Shown here piece by piece: positions 53,841 to 64,000 of a stretch of DNA of 64,000 bases. A program made the position numbers and the translations under genes. Every line of letters starts with the position of its first letter. Position 1 is the stretch's first letter. This DNA comes from Acanthosepion esculentum (Eukaryota; Mollusca; Cephalopoda; Sepiida; Sepiidae). The stretch covers positions 83,580,319-83,644,318 of the forward strand of contig OZ038510.1 of assembly GCA_964036315.1 (NCBI GenBank), written 5' to 3'. The notes under the pieces were generated by a model. It saw nothing but the letters and a program-made list of their open reading frames with translations. It ran no database searches and was not told where the DNA came from.

Positions 53841-55230
53841 CAATATAAGAACGCACTACCTCAGAAGAAAAAAAACATCAACAACAAACTGACAAGGACG
53901 GTGACAACAAAGTTTATTTCAAGACCAAGTTGAAGGAAGATCACTTAATAGACAAAGGTATCTGAGTGTCTCACATGAAAGGCTTTAACAAATAAGACTG
54001 CAATGGAAGAGAGGGGGGAATAAAGGGATTGATTAATTAAAAGGTTCATTTTGCCGAGGACTTAATTTTATCTAAATGCAGATAAATATTTTCATAGATT
54101 ATTATAACGACTAAAGGAATTAATCCCTCATAAACTTACTAACTTAGGTAGACTTACGTACTTTCCTTCAACAAATGGGACAGGAAATATAGAAATAAAT
54201 AGACATTGATTATTATTATATGGTTCACTGTTTCGGACAAATTTGTAGTTATTTAATTATATCGTTATAATTTTAAAGTATTAACCATATTTATTTTTTT
54301 GATATTATTCCAGATGCCTAGTGTTTCAGCTTCCAATACTGTATCTATGTGCATCTCAATTTTCAAATCTATAGCATTTGTCGTCATGATTACGAGATGT
54401 GATGCATACTGATAGACATTTCAGAAATCAAAATTTATTATTTTGATAATTATTTTCACAACGAAATAAATCAATAAGCGTTATTATCCGAGTGAAAATC
54501 TTTTTAAATGGCCCACTAAATCATATTTATCCTGTTGCAGTGTTATTTTAAATATTTATCGGATGCTTGGTTATTGCTTTCTTTACTTTTGCTGTCGCCC
54601 TATATAAATAAATTCTTCGAAATAACTACCGTATATAAGCCGTTATGTATAATGCGATCACTTATTTTTTTGCTTGTATTTTAACCCATCCAGAAAAAAT
54701 TATTTGAAATATCTAAATATCTTTTCCTAAATTTGGTAGATGAAGAATTATCGTTAGTCCACTTTATCTTCCTGAACCAGCGTTTCCCCAGCCCCTTTTC
54801 CTCTTGTGAAAGCATTTTCATGTCTTAGTTAACCGCTATATAAAAATATATATCTATATTTGAAATCAAGTCATAAACGAAAATGGCATGTTCATCATTA
54901 ATTAATCATAGCTAAGGATTGGAATCTCATGAAGGCTTGGAATAAAGTTCAAATATATATATATTATTCCAGGATCATTTTCCAACTTATTTACCTATAT
55001 TTGAGTAGAAGCTCCGTTTATTTATTAAAGTGTTAAAACGGATCGTCTATACAAATATGGGTAACCAGTAAAAATATCGTTAAGTAAAAAATTGTGTCGG
55101 ATTAATAAGTAAAAATCTATCAGTTATTTAGAAATTGCTTTGTTTACGTCAAGATACGAAACAGTGCGGATATGGATGTTTCTAGAATCTGAGGAACAGT
55201 TATAAGTCAAGTTTTAAATTTGTTTGCTTG
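53841..55230. other. No gene or repeat recognised
   Basis: About 1.4 kb of AT-rich DNA, the longest stretch in this half with no repeat I can name. No open frame of note. Confidence 0.45.
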
Positions 55231-55231
55231 C

Positions 55232-55330
55232 TGTGGCTGAGATGATAAAAAATTACGTCCGTCGGACGACCGTTTCCCTCTGCCCAGTGGGACGCAGTTT
55301 CGAATCCTGCCGGAAGGCGCAAATAAAGGT
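55232..55330 (+). mobile_element. tRNA-derived SINE head
   Basis: A-box-like TGTGGCTGAGATGAT and B box CAGTTTCGAATCCTG, with a long spacer as in Ser/Leu tRNAs. The GCAAATAAAGGTA that follows is the spacer word repeated through the adjoining purine array. Confidence 0.6.
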
Positions 55331-56815
55331 ATATAAAAGAACTAACCTTGGGAGAGAGAAAGAGTAAGAGACAAAAAGAAATAGAGAGAAAGAGAGAGAG
55401 AGAGAGAGAAAGAAAGAGAGAGAGAGAGAGAAAAAAAGGAAAGAAAAACTTCACATCTGAAGTAAATAAAGGTAAACAGAACTAACCCAGACAGATAGAG
55501 AGAGTGAGAGAGAGAGAGAGAGTGAGATAGTGAGAAAGAGAGAGAGAATTAAAGAAATAAAAAGAGTGAGAGGGAAAGAAAGGAAAAGGGAGACCTGTCA
55601 CGTGAAACAAATAAGGTTAAACAGAAGAAGTAACCTTGAGAAAGGGAGAGAGAAAGGTATAGCGAGAAAGTGATAGATAGAAAGAGAGAGAGAGAGAGAA
55701 AAAGAAATAGAGAAAAAGAAAGAGAAAGAGAGAACTCAAAGAGAGAGAGAGCGATAGAGAGAAAGAAATAGGTAGAGAGTGAGAGAGAGAGAGAGAAAGA
55801 AAGAAAGACCTCACACCTGAAGCACAGGAAGGTAAACAGAAGAACTAACCTTCTGAGTGAAAGAAAGAGAGAGAGAAATAACGAGAACGTGCGAGAGAAA
55901 CAGTGAGAGAGAGAGAGAGAGAAAGAGAGAGAAAGAGAGAAAGAAAATCGTTACACCTGAAGCAAATAAAGGTAAGCAGATGAACTAACCTTGAGAGAGA
56001 GAGAGAGAGATAAAGAGACAAAGAGTAAACGAAAAAGAAAGACCTCACACCTGAAGCAAATAAAGGTAAACAGAATAAGTAATCTTCAGAGAGACCGATA
56101 AAGAAAAAAATAGCTAGGGTGAGAGAAAGAGAGAAAGAAATAAAGAAAGAAAGAAAGAGAGAGTGAGTAAAGGAAAGAAAGAGAGAGTGAGTAAAGGAAA
56201 GAAAGAGAGAGAGAGTAAAGGAAAGAAAGAGAGAGAGAGTAAAGGAAAGAAAGAGAGAGTGAGTAAAGGAAAGAAAGAGAGAGTGAGTAAAGGAAAGAAA
56301 GAGAGAGTGAGTAAAGGAAAGAAAGACCGCACGCATGAAGGAGATAAATGTAAACAGAAGCACTAACCTTGAGATAGAGAGAGAAAGAGAAAAAGTGAGA
56401 GAGAAGTAGTGAGAAAGCTAGAGAGATAGAAATAGCGAGATTGAGAAAGAAAGAAAGAAAGAAAGAAAGGAAGAAAGAGAGAGAGAAAACAGAGAAAGTG
56501 AAAGAAAAATCTGAAGCAATTAAGGTTAAACTAAAGAACAAATCTTGAATAAGACAGCAGAAAAAGAAAGAAAGGAAAAAAAAGAAAGAGTGGGAGAAAG
56601 AGGGAGAGAAATAGCGAGAAAGGGAGAGAGAGAAATAGGCAGAGTGAGAGAGAAAGAAATATAGAGAGAAGCAGAAAAAGTGTAAGTAAGAGCTCATACC
56701 TGAAGCAAATAAGGTTAAACAGAAGAACTAATCTTGAGAAAAAGGAAAGAAAGAGAGGGAGAAAAAGACCACACACCTGAAGTAAATAACAGTTAGCTGC
56801 AGAACTAACCTTAAG
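55331..56815 (+). repeat. (GA)n-rich array with a repeated spacer
   Basis: Almost all purine on the plus strand (GAGAGAAAGA words), broken about nine times by a spacer containing CACACCTGAAG, AAATAAAGGTAAACAGAAG and AACTAACCTTGAG at 95-280 bp intervals. Inside, 56160-56325 is a local array of GTGAGTAAAGGAAAGAAAGA. All long frames here are artefacts. Confidence 0.9.
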
Positions 56816-57130
56816 AGATACCAGTTATCAGTTATCTCCCGTTAAATCCCCTCTCCAAGTCGTCCACTCCCTTAACCGAGTATTGAACTCACACTCTTTG
56901 GGTCCTGTCACTGACCAACGCCTTTATCCACTCTGCCATGTGTCCTTGATAACTGACATTCATTAAACATGGTACGTGGAACTAGAACAGTCTTCTCCAG
57001 TGAGCGAAATAAAGGGTTCAGTTCGACATTACAACCACCTGAAGAAGGCCGGAGCGTACAACGGCCGAAACGTTGTAATAAATATGGCGACAAAGATGAG
57101 GACAATAGTCCGAATAATGTAAAGAGTGAA
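56816..57130. mobile_element. Inverted pair, third family, plus arm headless
   Basis: A minus head (56816-56942, with TATTGAACTCACACTC) joins a plus body from 56946, with the CTGAAGA motif at 57039-57071 and one satellite unit to about 57125. The plus arm lacks its head. Confidence 0.8.
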
Positions 57131-57214
57131 TCCTTTATGTCCACCAAGGTAGATTATTTTAGTTCCACGTGCCAAGACTCTTCCCCAAGGACACGTAGTC
57201 CAGAAGAAAAAAAG

Positions 57215-57500
57215 CGTTGGTTCAATCCAGTGACTTGGCCTAAAGTATTGTGAGTTCACTACCTTGTTACAGCTAATATGAAAAAAAAAATCTTGAAGAG
57301 TTGCGTTAAAGGGAGATAACTAATAATGAGGTACCCGGAAGAGGCATGGCACGTGTAACTAGAACAATCTACACAAGTGAACGAAATCAGGGGTTCAGTC
57401 CGAAATCACCTGAAGAAGTCCAGAGCGTACAACAGCCGAAACGTCGTAAACGTGGCAACAAAGATGAGGACAACAGTCCGAACAATCTAAATAATGCAAA
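57215..57500 (+). mobile_element. Diverged third-family copy
   Basis: Head remnants (TCCAGTGACTTGGCC, GTGAGTTCACTACC), then body with GGCACGTGTAACTAGAAC, then CTGAAGAAGTCCAGAGCG...GCCGAAACGTC (57410-57442) and GATGAGGACAACAGTCC. The stem II changes weaken pairing. Confidence 0.7.
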
Positions 57501-57636
57501 TAAACAAAATTTGCTCAAATATTTACCTCTTTATCACTGTTTCCCGCGGAAAAAAACTTGCGGAAATCTAGGGTTCCGGGAAAGACCAGTTAAAAATCAA
57601 CTGATGCGGACAAACGTCCTCATTCTTTTCATTGTC

Positions 57637-57674
57637 ATAATATTTCAGCCTTTGCTATCTCCAACCTTCCTCAG
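57637..57674 (-). ncRNA. Diverged hammerhead-like core
   Basis: Minus strand CTGAGGA, extra A, GGTTGGAG...AAAGGCT, GAAAT, then about 25 bp on GAATGAGGACG. The core spacing and downstream ATGAGGAC word place it with the third family despite low overall similarity. Confidence 0.45.
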
Positions 57675-57799
57675 GTGTAAATGCTATTCGCTAACCTGTC
57701 GGAGAATTCAAAATGAACCCTATATATAGCCCCTTGGGTTATATAATTAAATCGTCTATTTCTCCACATTAAGGAGTATTTTCAATACGCACATTGGAC

Positions 57800-57975
57800 G
57801 AGCGGATGGTGCACTGGATTTCGGCTCGGAATAAGAAATCGAGTACCGAGTTCGAATTCCATCCATGCTCGTTATATTCACTTACCTGCAAATAACTCTG
57901 GAAAAGGTACAGAATCTGGCAGAAATAGCATCCATCTTTACCTCCCATTGGCCTCTTTCTGTCCCGGGGGACAAT
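57800..57975 (+). mobile_element. tRNA-derived SINE copy
   Basis: A box TGGTGCACTGG, B box GAGTTCGAATTCC, then TATATTCACTTACCTGC, GGAAAAGGTACAGAATC and a decayed tail. Confidence 0.7.
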
Positions 57976-58129
57976 GAGAGTTACGCCGTGGGTCTATTCA
58001 TCTGTCGTTGGTGTTAGCGGGTTCTCTTCGCTTCCCATTGATTCTTTCTCAGCCTGTCGCCCAGCTGCCTGCTCTTCCCGATAGCCTCCCTTTATCTGTC
58101 CCGATAGCCTCCCTTTATCTGTCTCAAAG

Positions 58130-58645
58130 GCTTTCCGACCAGCTGGATCAATACCATCTACCTTCATGTCGCGCTTGCACACATCCTTGTAGCAGAGCTG
58201 TTCTCTTCAACTTGTTGCAAAAGATTGGATCCTCCCACCACCCAAGCTCCTCGGGATTATCGTCTCCTTCCACAAGGATACGAATGATACAGTTCAGTGC
58301 GACGGCCTCTCTTCGAACCCATTCCCAATTAGGAGTGAAGTGAAACAAGGCCGTTTGCTTGCTCCAAAGCATTTCGGTATATTATCTCACTGCTGCTCTC
58401 ATATGCCTTCGGGGATTCCAATGACGGCATCTTCATCCACATAAGGAGCGATGGGAGCCTGTTTAACCTGGCGCGCCTTCGGACCCAAACCAAAGTGCAT
58501 AAAGTGCTGATCAGGGAGATACTGTTTGCTGATGATAGCTCCCAGAAATATCTCCCGCGTAATGGGAAAGCCGCCCTGGGTATGACGATAAACTACATCC
58601 GTGTCCTGGGCATGACGAATGAACGCTGAACCGCATCCGACATCA
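58130..58645 (+). pseudogene. RTE-like reverse transcriptase fragment
   Basis: Pieces in several frames: SRAVLFNLLQKI, GVKQGRLLAPKHF (motif B, normally VKQGC), FIHIRSDGSLFNLARLRTQT, then IREILFADDSSQK with an intact FADD motif C. This order is typical of RTE-type RTs. Stops and frameshifts make it non-functional. Confidence 0.7.
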
Positions 58646-58829
58646 AGGCCTTAGATCAGGATGTTTTGAGGAGCATGGATCCACTTCTTGGTTGCTGTTG
58701 TTCCCAACTCCACCCAGATCTGGGGTGTTAGCACCTGTTGGGGTCCCAGCTATGGGCAAATAGCCCCCCCCCCAAAAAAAAATGGGTCACAGCACTATGA
58801 AATATAAAAATAGGGTTTAATATAAGTAA

Positions 58830-59029
58830 TACTTTTTGGAAAAATTATTACCAGCAGTACATTCTTGAAAAAGAAAAATATAAATCATTTTTGAAAAACA
58901 CATTTCCAGAAATACATTTTCAAAAAAATTGTTCCCAGCAATATATTTCTAGAAAAATATTACGAACAATACATTTTTGGAAAAAAAATTATTACCAGTA
59001 ATACATTATTACCAATATTTCTAACGATA
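58830..59029. repeat. About 30-40-bp minisatellite, left part
   Basis: Words such as TTATTACCAGCAATACATTTTTGA recur irregularly. The array resumes at 59477 after an insertion. Confidence 0.75.
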
Positions 59030-59476
59030 CAGTATTTACATTAGTCGGACTATTGTCCTCATCTTTGTCGCCATATTTGTCACAACGTTTCGGCCGTTGT
59101 ACGCTCCGGCCTTCTTCAGCCATGTTTGATGGATGTCAGTTATCAGTTATCTCCTGGTAATTGTTCCCTCTGAAAGTTCTCCAGTGCCTGAACCGGGTAT
59201 TGAACTCATACTCTTTGGGTCTGTCACTGGATCTAACCAACGCCTTTATCCACTGTACTATGTGTCCTTGAGGCAAACATGGCTCGTGGAACTAGAACAG
59301 TCTACCCCAGTGATCGAAATAAAGGGTTCGGTTCGAAATTCCAACCACCTGAAGAAGGCCGGAGCGTACAACGGCCGAAACGTTGTGACAAATATGGCGA
59401 CAAAGATGAGGACAATAGTCCGACTAATGTAAATACTGTACATAATACCTCATCTCAGAAATATAGACAGACTCTG
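59030..59476. mobile_element. Third-family inverted pair with 13-bp target duplication
   Basis: Minus arm: satellite unit, motif at 59087-59119, then a jump of about 70 bp of missing body to the head (ends about 59275). Plus arm: headless body, motif at 59349-59381, one satellite unit. The insert is bounded by ATTTCTAACGATA (59017-59029) and ATTTCCAACGATA (59477-59489), which differ from the minisatellite's usual AGCAATA, so this looks like a target-site duplication of one 447-bp insertion. Confidence 0.82.
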
Positions 59477-59700
59477 ATTTCCAACGATATATATTTGGAA
59501 AACATTATTGCCAGCAATATATTTTTTGAAAATATTATTACTAGGAATACATTTTTGAAAACAAAATTGTTACGATCAATACATTTTTTTAAAAAAATAT
59601 TACCAGCAATATATTTTTGAAAAATTATTCCCAGTAATACATTATTGACGGCAATACATTTTTGGAAAAATTATTATCAGCAATACATTTAAAAAAAAAG
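59477..59700. repeat. About 30-40-bp minisatellite, right part
   Basis: Continuation of the 58830-59029 repeat with GCAATATATTTTTTGAAAATA-type words. Confidence 0.75.
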
Positions 59701-59709
59701 CACTACTGG

Positions 59710-59935
59710 CAGCAATAAAAATCTTGTTGGGATTAAATAACCCATTGAGATGTTGATATGCCGTAAAACAAAATAAACCAAACCAAATCTCCTACAAACT
59801 GATTTCTTACAACGAATATATATTCTATTCATACGAACCTATCCTAACAATCTTGTCGGCATTAAATAACCCATTGATGTGTTGATATGCCGTAAAACAA
59901 AATAAACCAAACCAAACCAAACCAAACGAAAATGG
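59710..59935 (+). repeat. Two SINE 3' tails
   Basis: ATTAAATAACCCATTGA then TGTTGATATGCCGTAAAAC and (CCAAA)n occurs at 59730-59790 and 59850-59928. This is a SINE 3' end type different from the CTATGGGT tail. Confidence 0.6.
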
Positions 59936-59989
59936 TAACAAATTAGTGGCAATGGTGTCTTAATCTAGCGATTCTGTGAAGTATAAATC

Positions 59990-60080
59990 CATCTCTTCTC
60001 CTTCCCTTCCCCACCACCAAGTTAAGGGTTAAATAGCAGTGCAGACTGAGTTCTATAGCCTTGGTTGGCGATTGTTCTAT
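59990..60080 (-). repeat. SINE tail fragment
   Basis: CCACCAAGTTAAGGGTTAAATAGCAG and GTTCTATAGCCTTGGTTGGCG resemble 21600-21660. Confidence 0.45.
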
Positions 60081-60375
60081 AGATTGTGATGCGGCAAAAA
60101 TCACCCTGTAAGCAGAAGGATCGAAATTCTTTAGTTGTGTGAGTTGCGAATTCTCCCGCAGTCGGAGAAAGCATGCAGATTTTTTGTATTTGTACAACAA
60201 ATGACTGGCCTCTCAGAAAAAAAAATTCTTCTTAATTGGTGGTTGGGAGATCCAGTCCTGTGGCAGACAGATTCAACGGAAAATTAAAAGAATATTATCA
60301 CAAGGACCAATTTCCTACTTGATGCTCTTAAATCACGTACATTTTCGTGAATATTGCTCCTGCTATTTATTTAGA
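60081..60375. other. No gene recognised
   Basis: No supportable feature. Confidence 0.35.
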
Positions 60376-60379
60376 GATT

Positions 60380-60800
60380 CTTTATAAAACCTAAAGAATA
60401 ATGTGCAATATTATTGGTCCTGACACGACATCTCAGCTTCAGTCATTTTTCCCACCGCCGTAATGTGGCTTTTCTATAAAAATTTTAATGGTAACTGTTC
60501 TGGTGAAGTCTTTGATATATACACATTGGGGTTAGTTTTTAAATTGTGGTTTTAGCGCCCTCAACCGACAGACAATGAATTGTACATATGGGGACTACTT
60601 GGAGTTTATGGGGAGTCTTACGGTGGCTGAAGTAAGAAGGGTAATCAAGAATGCGTTGTTTTGGTGAACGGAATATTGTTGTATGTTTGGGTCACTGTTT
60701 GTGGCTTGCCAAGTTTAACATTAAGACAGAAGAAGACTGTCCTTTTACGCATTCCACTTTGTGGCCTTGTCCCACATATTGGGAATATTACAGATAAATA
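60380..60800 (+). pseudogene. CR1/Jockey-like LINE 3' end variant
   Basis: AATGTGCAATATTATTGGTCC to CTGACACGACATCTCAGCTTC matches the CNIIGPDxxSQLQ block. A 3' region (ACGAATTGTACATATG-like, TTGTTTTGGTG, TTGGGTCA) follows that recurs at 61980-62270 and 62600-62830. Confidence 0.6.
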
Positions 60801-60814
60801 ATGCTCTTCTACAT

Positions 60815-61975
60815 GACACTGACTATATGATACCTACTTACATGATACCTACCTATATGATACCTAATATATGATACCTATCTATATGATACCAAATATA
60901 TGATACCTAATATATGATACCTATATATATGATACCTAATATATGATACCTACTATATATCTACCGATATGATACCTACCTATATGATACCTAATATATG
61001 ATACCTAATATATGATACCTACTATATGATACCTATTATATGATACCTAATATATGATATCTACTATATATATACCTATATGATATCTACTATATGATAC
61101 CTAATATATGATACCTACTATATATCTATCTATATGATACCTACCTATATGATACCTACTATATGATACCTAATATATGATACCTACTATATGATACCTA
61201 TCTATATGATATCTAATATATACCTATCTATATGATACCTAATATATGATACCTACTATATATCTACCTATATGATACCTACCTATATGATACCTACTAT
61301 ATGATACCTACTATATGATGCCTATTATATGATACCTAATATATGATATCTACTATAGATATATACCTATATGATACCTACTATATGATATCTACTATAT
61401 GATACCTAATATATAATACCTACTATATGATACCTAATATATGATACCTACTATATGATACCTATTATATGATACCTAATACATGATATCTACTATATAT
61501 ATACCTATATGATACCTAATATATGATACCTAATATATGATACCTACTATATGATACCTATTATATGATACCTAATATATGATATCTACTATATATATAT
61601 ATACCTATATGATACTTAATATATGATATCTACTATATGATACCTAATATATATCTTCTATATATATATACCTATATGATACCTACTATATGATACCTAA
61701 TATATGATACCTACTATATATCTACCTATATGATACCTACCTATATGATAGCTACTATATGATACCTATAATATGATGCCTACTATATGATACCTACTAT
61801 ATGATACCTATTATATGATACCTATCTATATGATACATAATATATGATACCTACTATATATCTACCTATATGATACCTACCTATATGATACCTACCTATA
61901 TGATATTTATTATATGATACCTACCTATATGATACCTACTATATGATACCTAACTATATGATACCTACCTATAAA
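60815..61975. repeat. TATATGATACCTA minisatellite, about 1.16 kb
   Basis: Units of 10-13 bp (ATATGATACC plus TA, TACC or TACT) repeat around 100 times with frequent small length changes. Related LINE 3' blocks lie on both sides. Confidence 0.95.
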
Positions 61976-62830
61976 TACAGTCATGGCAACTATTCGGATG
62001 AGTCCTTCACTTTGATACATTGGGGCTAGATTTTAAATTGTTGTTATATTCCCCCCGCCCAAACAACGAATTGTACATATGTTCACAAGTTAAGACTTCA
62101 TGGAGATTCTGAGGTATTATGGTGAATGTAGTAATAATGTTAAGTAACAATGCGTTGTTTGGGTGCAAGGAATATTCTATTATATTTGGGTCAATGATTG
62201 TGGCTAAGTAATTTTAATTTTAAGTTCGAAGAAGACCATTGTTTCCCTATCGCCCCTTTTAGCCTTGTCCATTTTTTTTATTTTATGCAAAATGTATACT
62301 GCTTTTCCCATTGGTACCTAGACTTCATGAATTAAAATTCAAATAGAATTATTTTTATTGTTAAATCCTGGAACCTGGAAACACTGCTACTGTCCAATTG
62401 CTAAAATCCAAAGAAGAATCTGCGATATTACCGGTCCTGACCTTGCACCTTGGCTTCAGTCACTTTCCTTCCGCCGTAATGTACCTTCACTGTGTCTTTT
62501 CTATAAATACTTTCATGGTAACTGCTCTGATAACCTTTCCTCAATGGGGTTTAGATTTTTAAAATGTTATTTTATCCACCGCCCACAGACAAAATTTTAA
62601 GTGTGTGGGCTAGTTAGAACTTCAGAGAGATTCTGAGGTATTATGGTGGATGTAGTAAGAATGGTAAGTAAGAATGTGTTGTTTTGGTGCAAGGAATATT
62701 GTTTCATGTTTGGGTTAGTGATTGTTGCTAGCTAAGTTAAACGTTAAGACAGAACAAGACCGTCCTTTTCCCCATTCCCTATTATCGCCTTGTGCCACAT
62801 TTCTGTATATACCCAGAATAAATATCACAC
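61976..62830 (+). pseudogene. Two CR1/Jockey-like LINE 3' end variants in tandem
   Basis: The second block encodes IQRRICDITGPDLAPWLQSLS, RRNVPSLCLFYKYFHGNCSD (62395-62545) and then the variant 3' region. The first (61980-62280) has only the 3' part. Both end with similar GAAGAAGACC and CCTTGTCC words. Confidence 0.7.
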
Positions 62831-62864
62831 TTTTCTATGGTAGCTAGACATTAAGAATTTAAGC

Positions 62865-63165
62865 GCACCACCATCGACTGAGCATATGAGCAACGATGAG
62901 GTTTTGGAGAGGATACTTAACATCATGAAGAGGCACGTAATAAGAAAGGAAGGCTTGGAAAAACTGATACTCAGAGGACGGAGAGAGGGACAATGGGAAT
63001 GCAACGCGTGACATAGCGGGCTTAAGCAATTGGATGGCAGAAAAGGGCCTGGGAGAATTAGCGAAAAGAAAAAACTTATTGAGAAATACAAGGGATAGGA
63101 GGTAATGGAGAGCCATGATCGCCTACGTAAGGAGAAGATTAGATTTGTGGCAAGGTCTTATCAGT
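62865..63165 (+). pseudogene. RTE-like LINE C-terminal remnant
   Basis: MSNDEVLERI at the start, then frame-shifted pieces resembling RKEGLEKLILRGRREG, GLSNWMAEKGLGELAKRK and WRAMIAYVRRR, as at 53540 but covering more of the end. Confidence 0.65.
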
Positions 63166-63169
63166 TCAT

Positions 63170-63365
63170 TTTTCTTCAATTGCTTCTTTTTTTTTTTTGC
63201 TAGATGTCATGCAAGTTCTATGTTTGCATTTTATTTTCAAGTCTCTTTCTCTTCCATCGTTTGCGGACAATTTTAAAAAAATTAAATGTCTCTTTTTTAA
63301 CTTATTCTTCCAGACTCAATAACTTGTTTCTTAGTGGCTTTATTGCCTTACATGGAGTGAGTAAT
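63170..63365 (+). repeat. LINE 3' end fragment
   Basis: TTGTTTCTTAGTGGCTTTATTGCC then TTACATGGAGTGAG is a decayed CR1/Jockey-like 3' terminus in plus orientation. Confidence 0.5.
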
Positions 63366-63544
63366 ATGATAAAAGAAAAACAACTGTGCAAATGGTTTAA
63401 ATATTTAGACATTTAAAAAAAAAAAAAAATATTTTTTTGAATAATTTATCGATATTTCTCACTCTCTATTGATCCATTGTCCCTTTGATGAAATGGAAAG
63501 AGAGATTTCTGCTGCACTTATAATTGTTAAGCCACACGATCTAT

Positions 63545-63715
63545 TTATTTATTTCACTCCTGGCAAGGAGTTAATGCCACTAAGATGGGTGAAGTTACTG
63601 AAAGAGATTGAGAGAAATTTAGTAATGATGAAATAAAATAAAATAAACGTTTTCAGGAAAACAAAAGATGGCGATTGACATTGCATTTACATTTTTGAAG
63701 ATCTTTTTTTTTTTG
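63545..63715 (-). repeat. LINE 3' end fragment
   Basis: TTCACTCCTGGCAAGGAGTTAATGCC then AAGATGGGTGAAGTTACTG matches the 3' terminus in minus orientation, head-to-tail mirrored with 63170-63365. Confidence 0.55.
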
Positions 63716-63797
63716 GCAAGGGAGAAGGTTCGAAACTTACAACCATTTGAGAATCTGTTTTCAACGCAACAGAAATCCATTCCCATTCAGATTTCTT

Positions 63798-64000
63798 CTT
63801 CTTCTTCTTTTCTTCTTTTCTTCTTCTTCTTCTTCTTTGTTTCCGTTTTTCTTTATTTCATTTCCAATTCGTCTTATTTCCTTTTTCTTTCTTTCTTTGT
63901 TACATTGTTCTTTCTTTCTCTCTCCCGTTCCCATTCAGATTTCTTCTTCTTCTTCTTCTTCTTCTTCTTCTTCTTCTTCTTCTTCTTCTTCTTCTTCTTC
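63798..64000. repeat. (TTC)n microsatellite
   Basis: TTC runs at 63798-63836 and 63940-64000, reaching the window edge, with pyrimidine-rich sequence between. ATTCAGATTTCTTCTTC occurs before both runs, suggesting a duplication of about 150 bp. Confidence 0.92.

Noticed and set aside
55845..56697. Long minus-strand frames rich in Leu and Ser
   Set aside because: Translation of the (GA)n array on the reverse strand.

Overview
This is repeat-dense, AT-rich animal DNA with no recognisable host protein-coding gene. The mix suggests a lophotrochozoan, probably a mollusc and perhaps a cephalopod: long (TA)n, (TG)n and (ATT)n microsatellites, tRNA-derived and 5S-derived SINEs, Penelope-type hammerhead motifs, R4/Dong-like, RTE-like and CR1/Jockey-like LINE remnants, and a Tc1/IS630-like transposon. 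The taxonomic call is inference. Almost every open frame is a translation of a repeat.

The most notable content is a set of small elements carrying hammerhead ribozymes. Two unrelated families (9686-9957 and 16732-17069; 18403-18902) join a tRNA-like A/B-box head directly to a complete type-I hammerhead. At 16732-17069 one hammerhead is fully intact, and part of the next copy lies exactly 318 bp away, which is the layout of a retrozyme-like tandem dimer. At 17138-17955 two direct repeats carry compact hammerheads whose stem II differs by a compensatory base-pair change. A third, very abundant family has a tRNA-like head, a body and a CUGAAGA/GAAA hammerhead-like core, and runs into a 98-107 bp satellite. 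It is seen in full at 3761-5098 (-) and 24073-25030 (+), as head-to-head inverted pairs at 262-1040, 33715-34315, 56816-57130 and 59030-59476, and as derived arrays at 5455-6080, 28835-30200, 39780-40372 and 47250-47610.

Region by region: 1-6100 holds the third family plus a 5S/tRNA composite SINE. 6100-16400 holds LINE 3' ends, a TA-flanked 27-bp-TIR element (12726-13806) with a LINE nested in it, a degraded RT and several minisatellites. 16400-18900 is the hammerhead cluster. 18900-25000 holds LINE tails, a foldback and the head-plus-array element. 25000-28800 holds R4/Dong-like copies set in (ATT)n. 28800-34300 holds derived arrays, duplications and a 120-bp 5S-like SINE head. 34500-38440 is a LINE copy split by two DNA transposons, one of them a Tc1/IS630-like element with a DD35E transposase broken by one frameshift. 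39000-44060 holds a perfect 63-bp hairpin, an array and a third R4/Dong-like copy. 44000-53000 holds CR1/Jockey-like 3' ends, 61-bp and 119-bp satellites. 53000-64000 holds RTE-like remnants, a purine-rich array, more inverted pairs, a TATATGATACC-type minisatellite and terminal (TTC)n.

The interplay is between parasites. Non-autonomous elements probably depend on LINE or Penelope-like machinery encoded elsewhere. Insertions sit preferentially in microsatellites, and nesting gives a relative age order.
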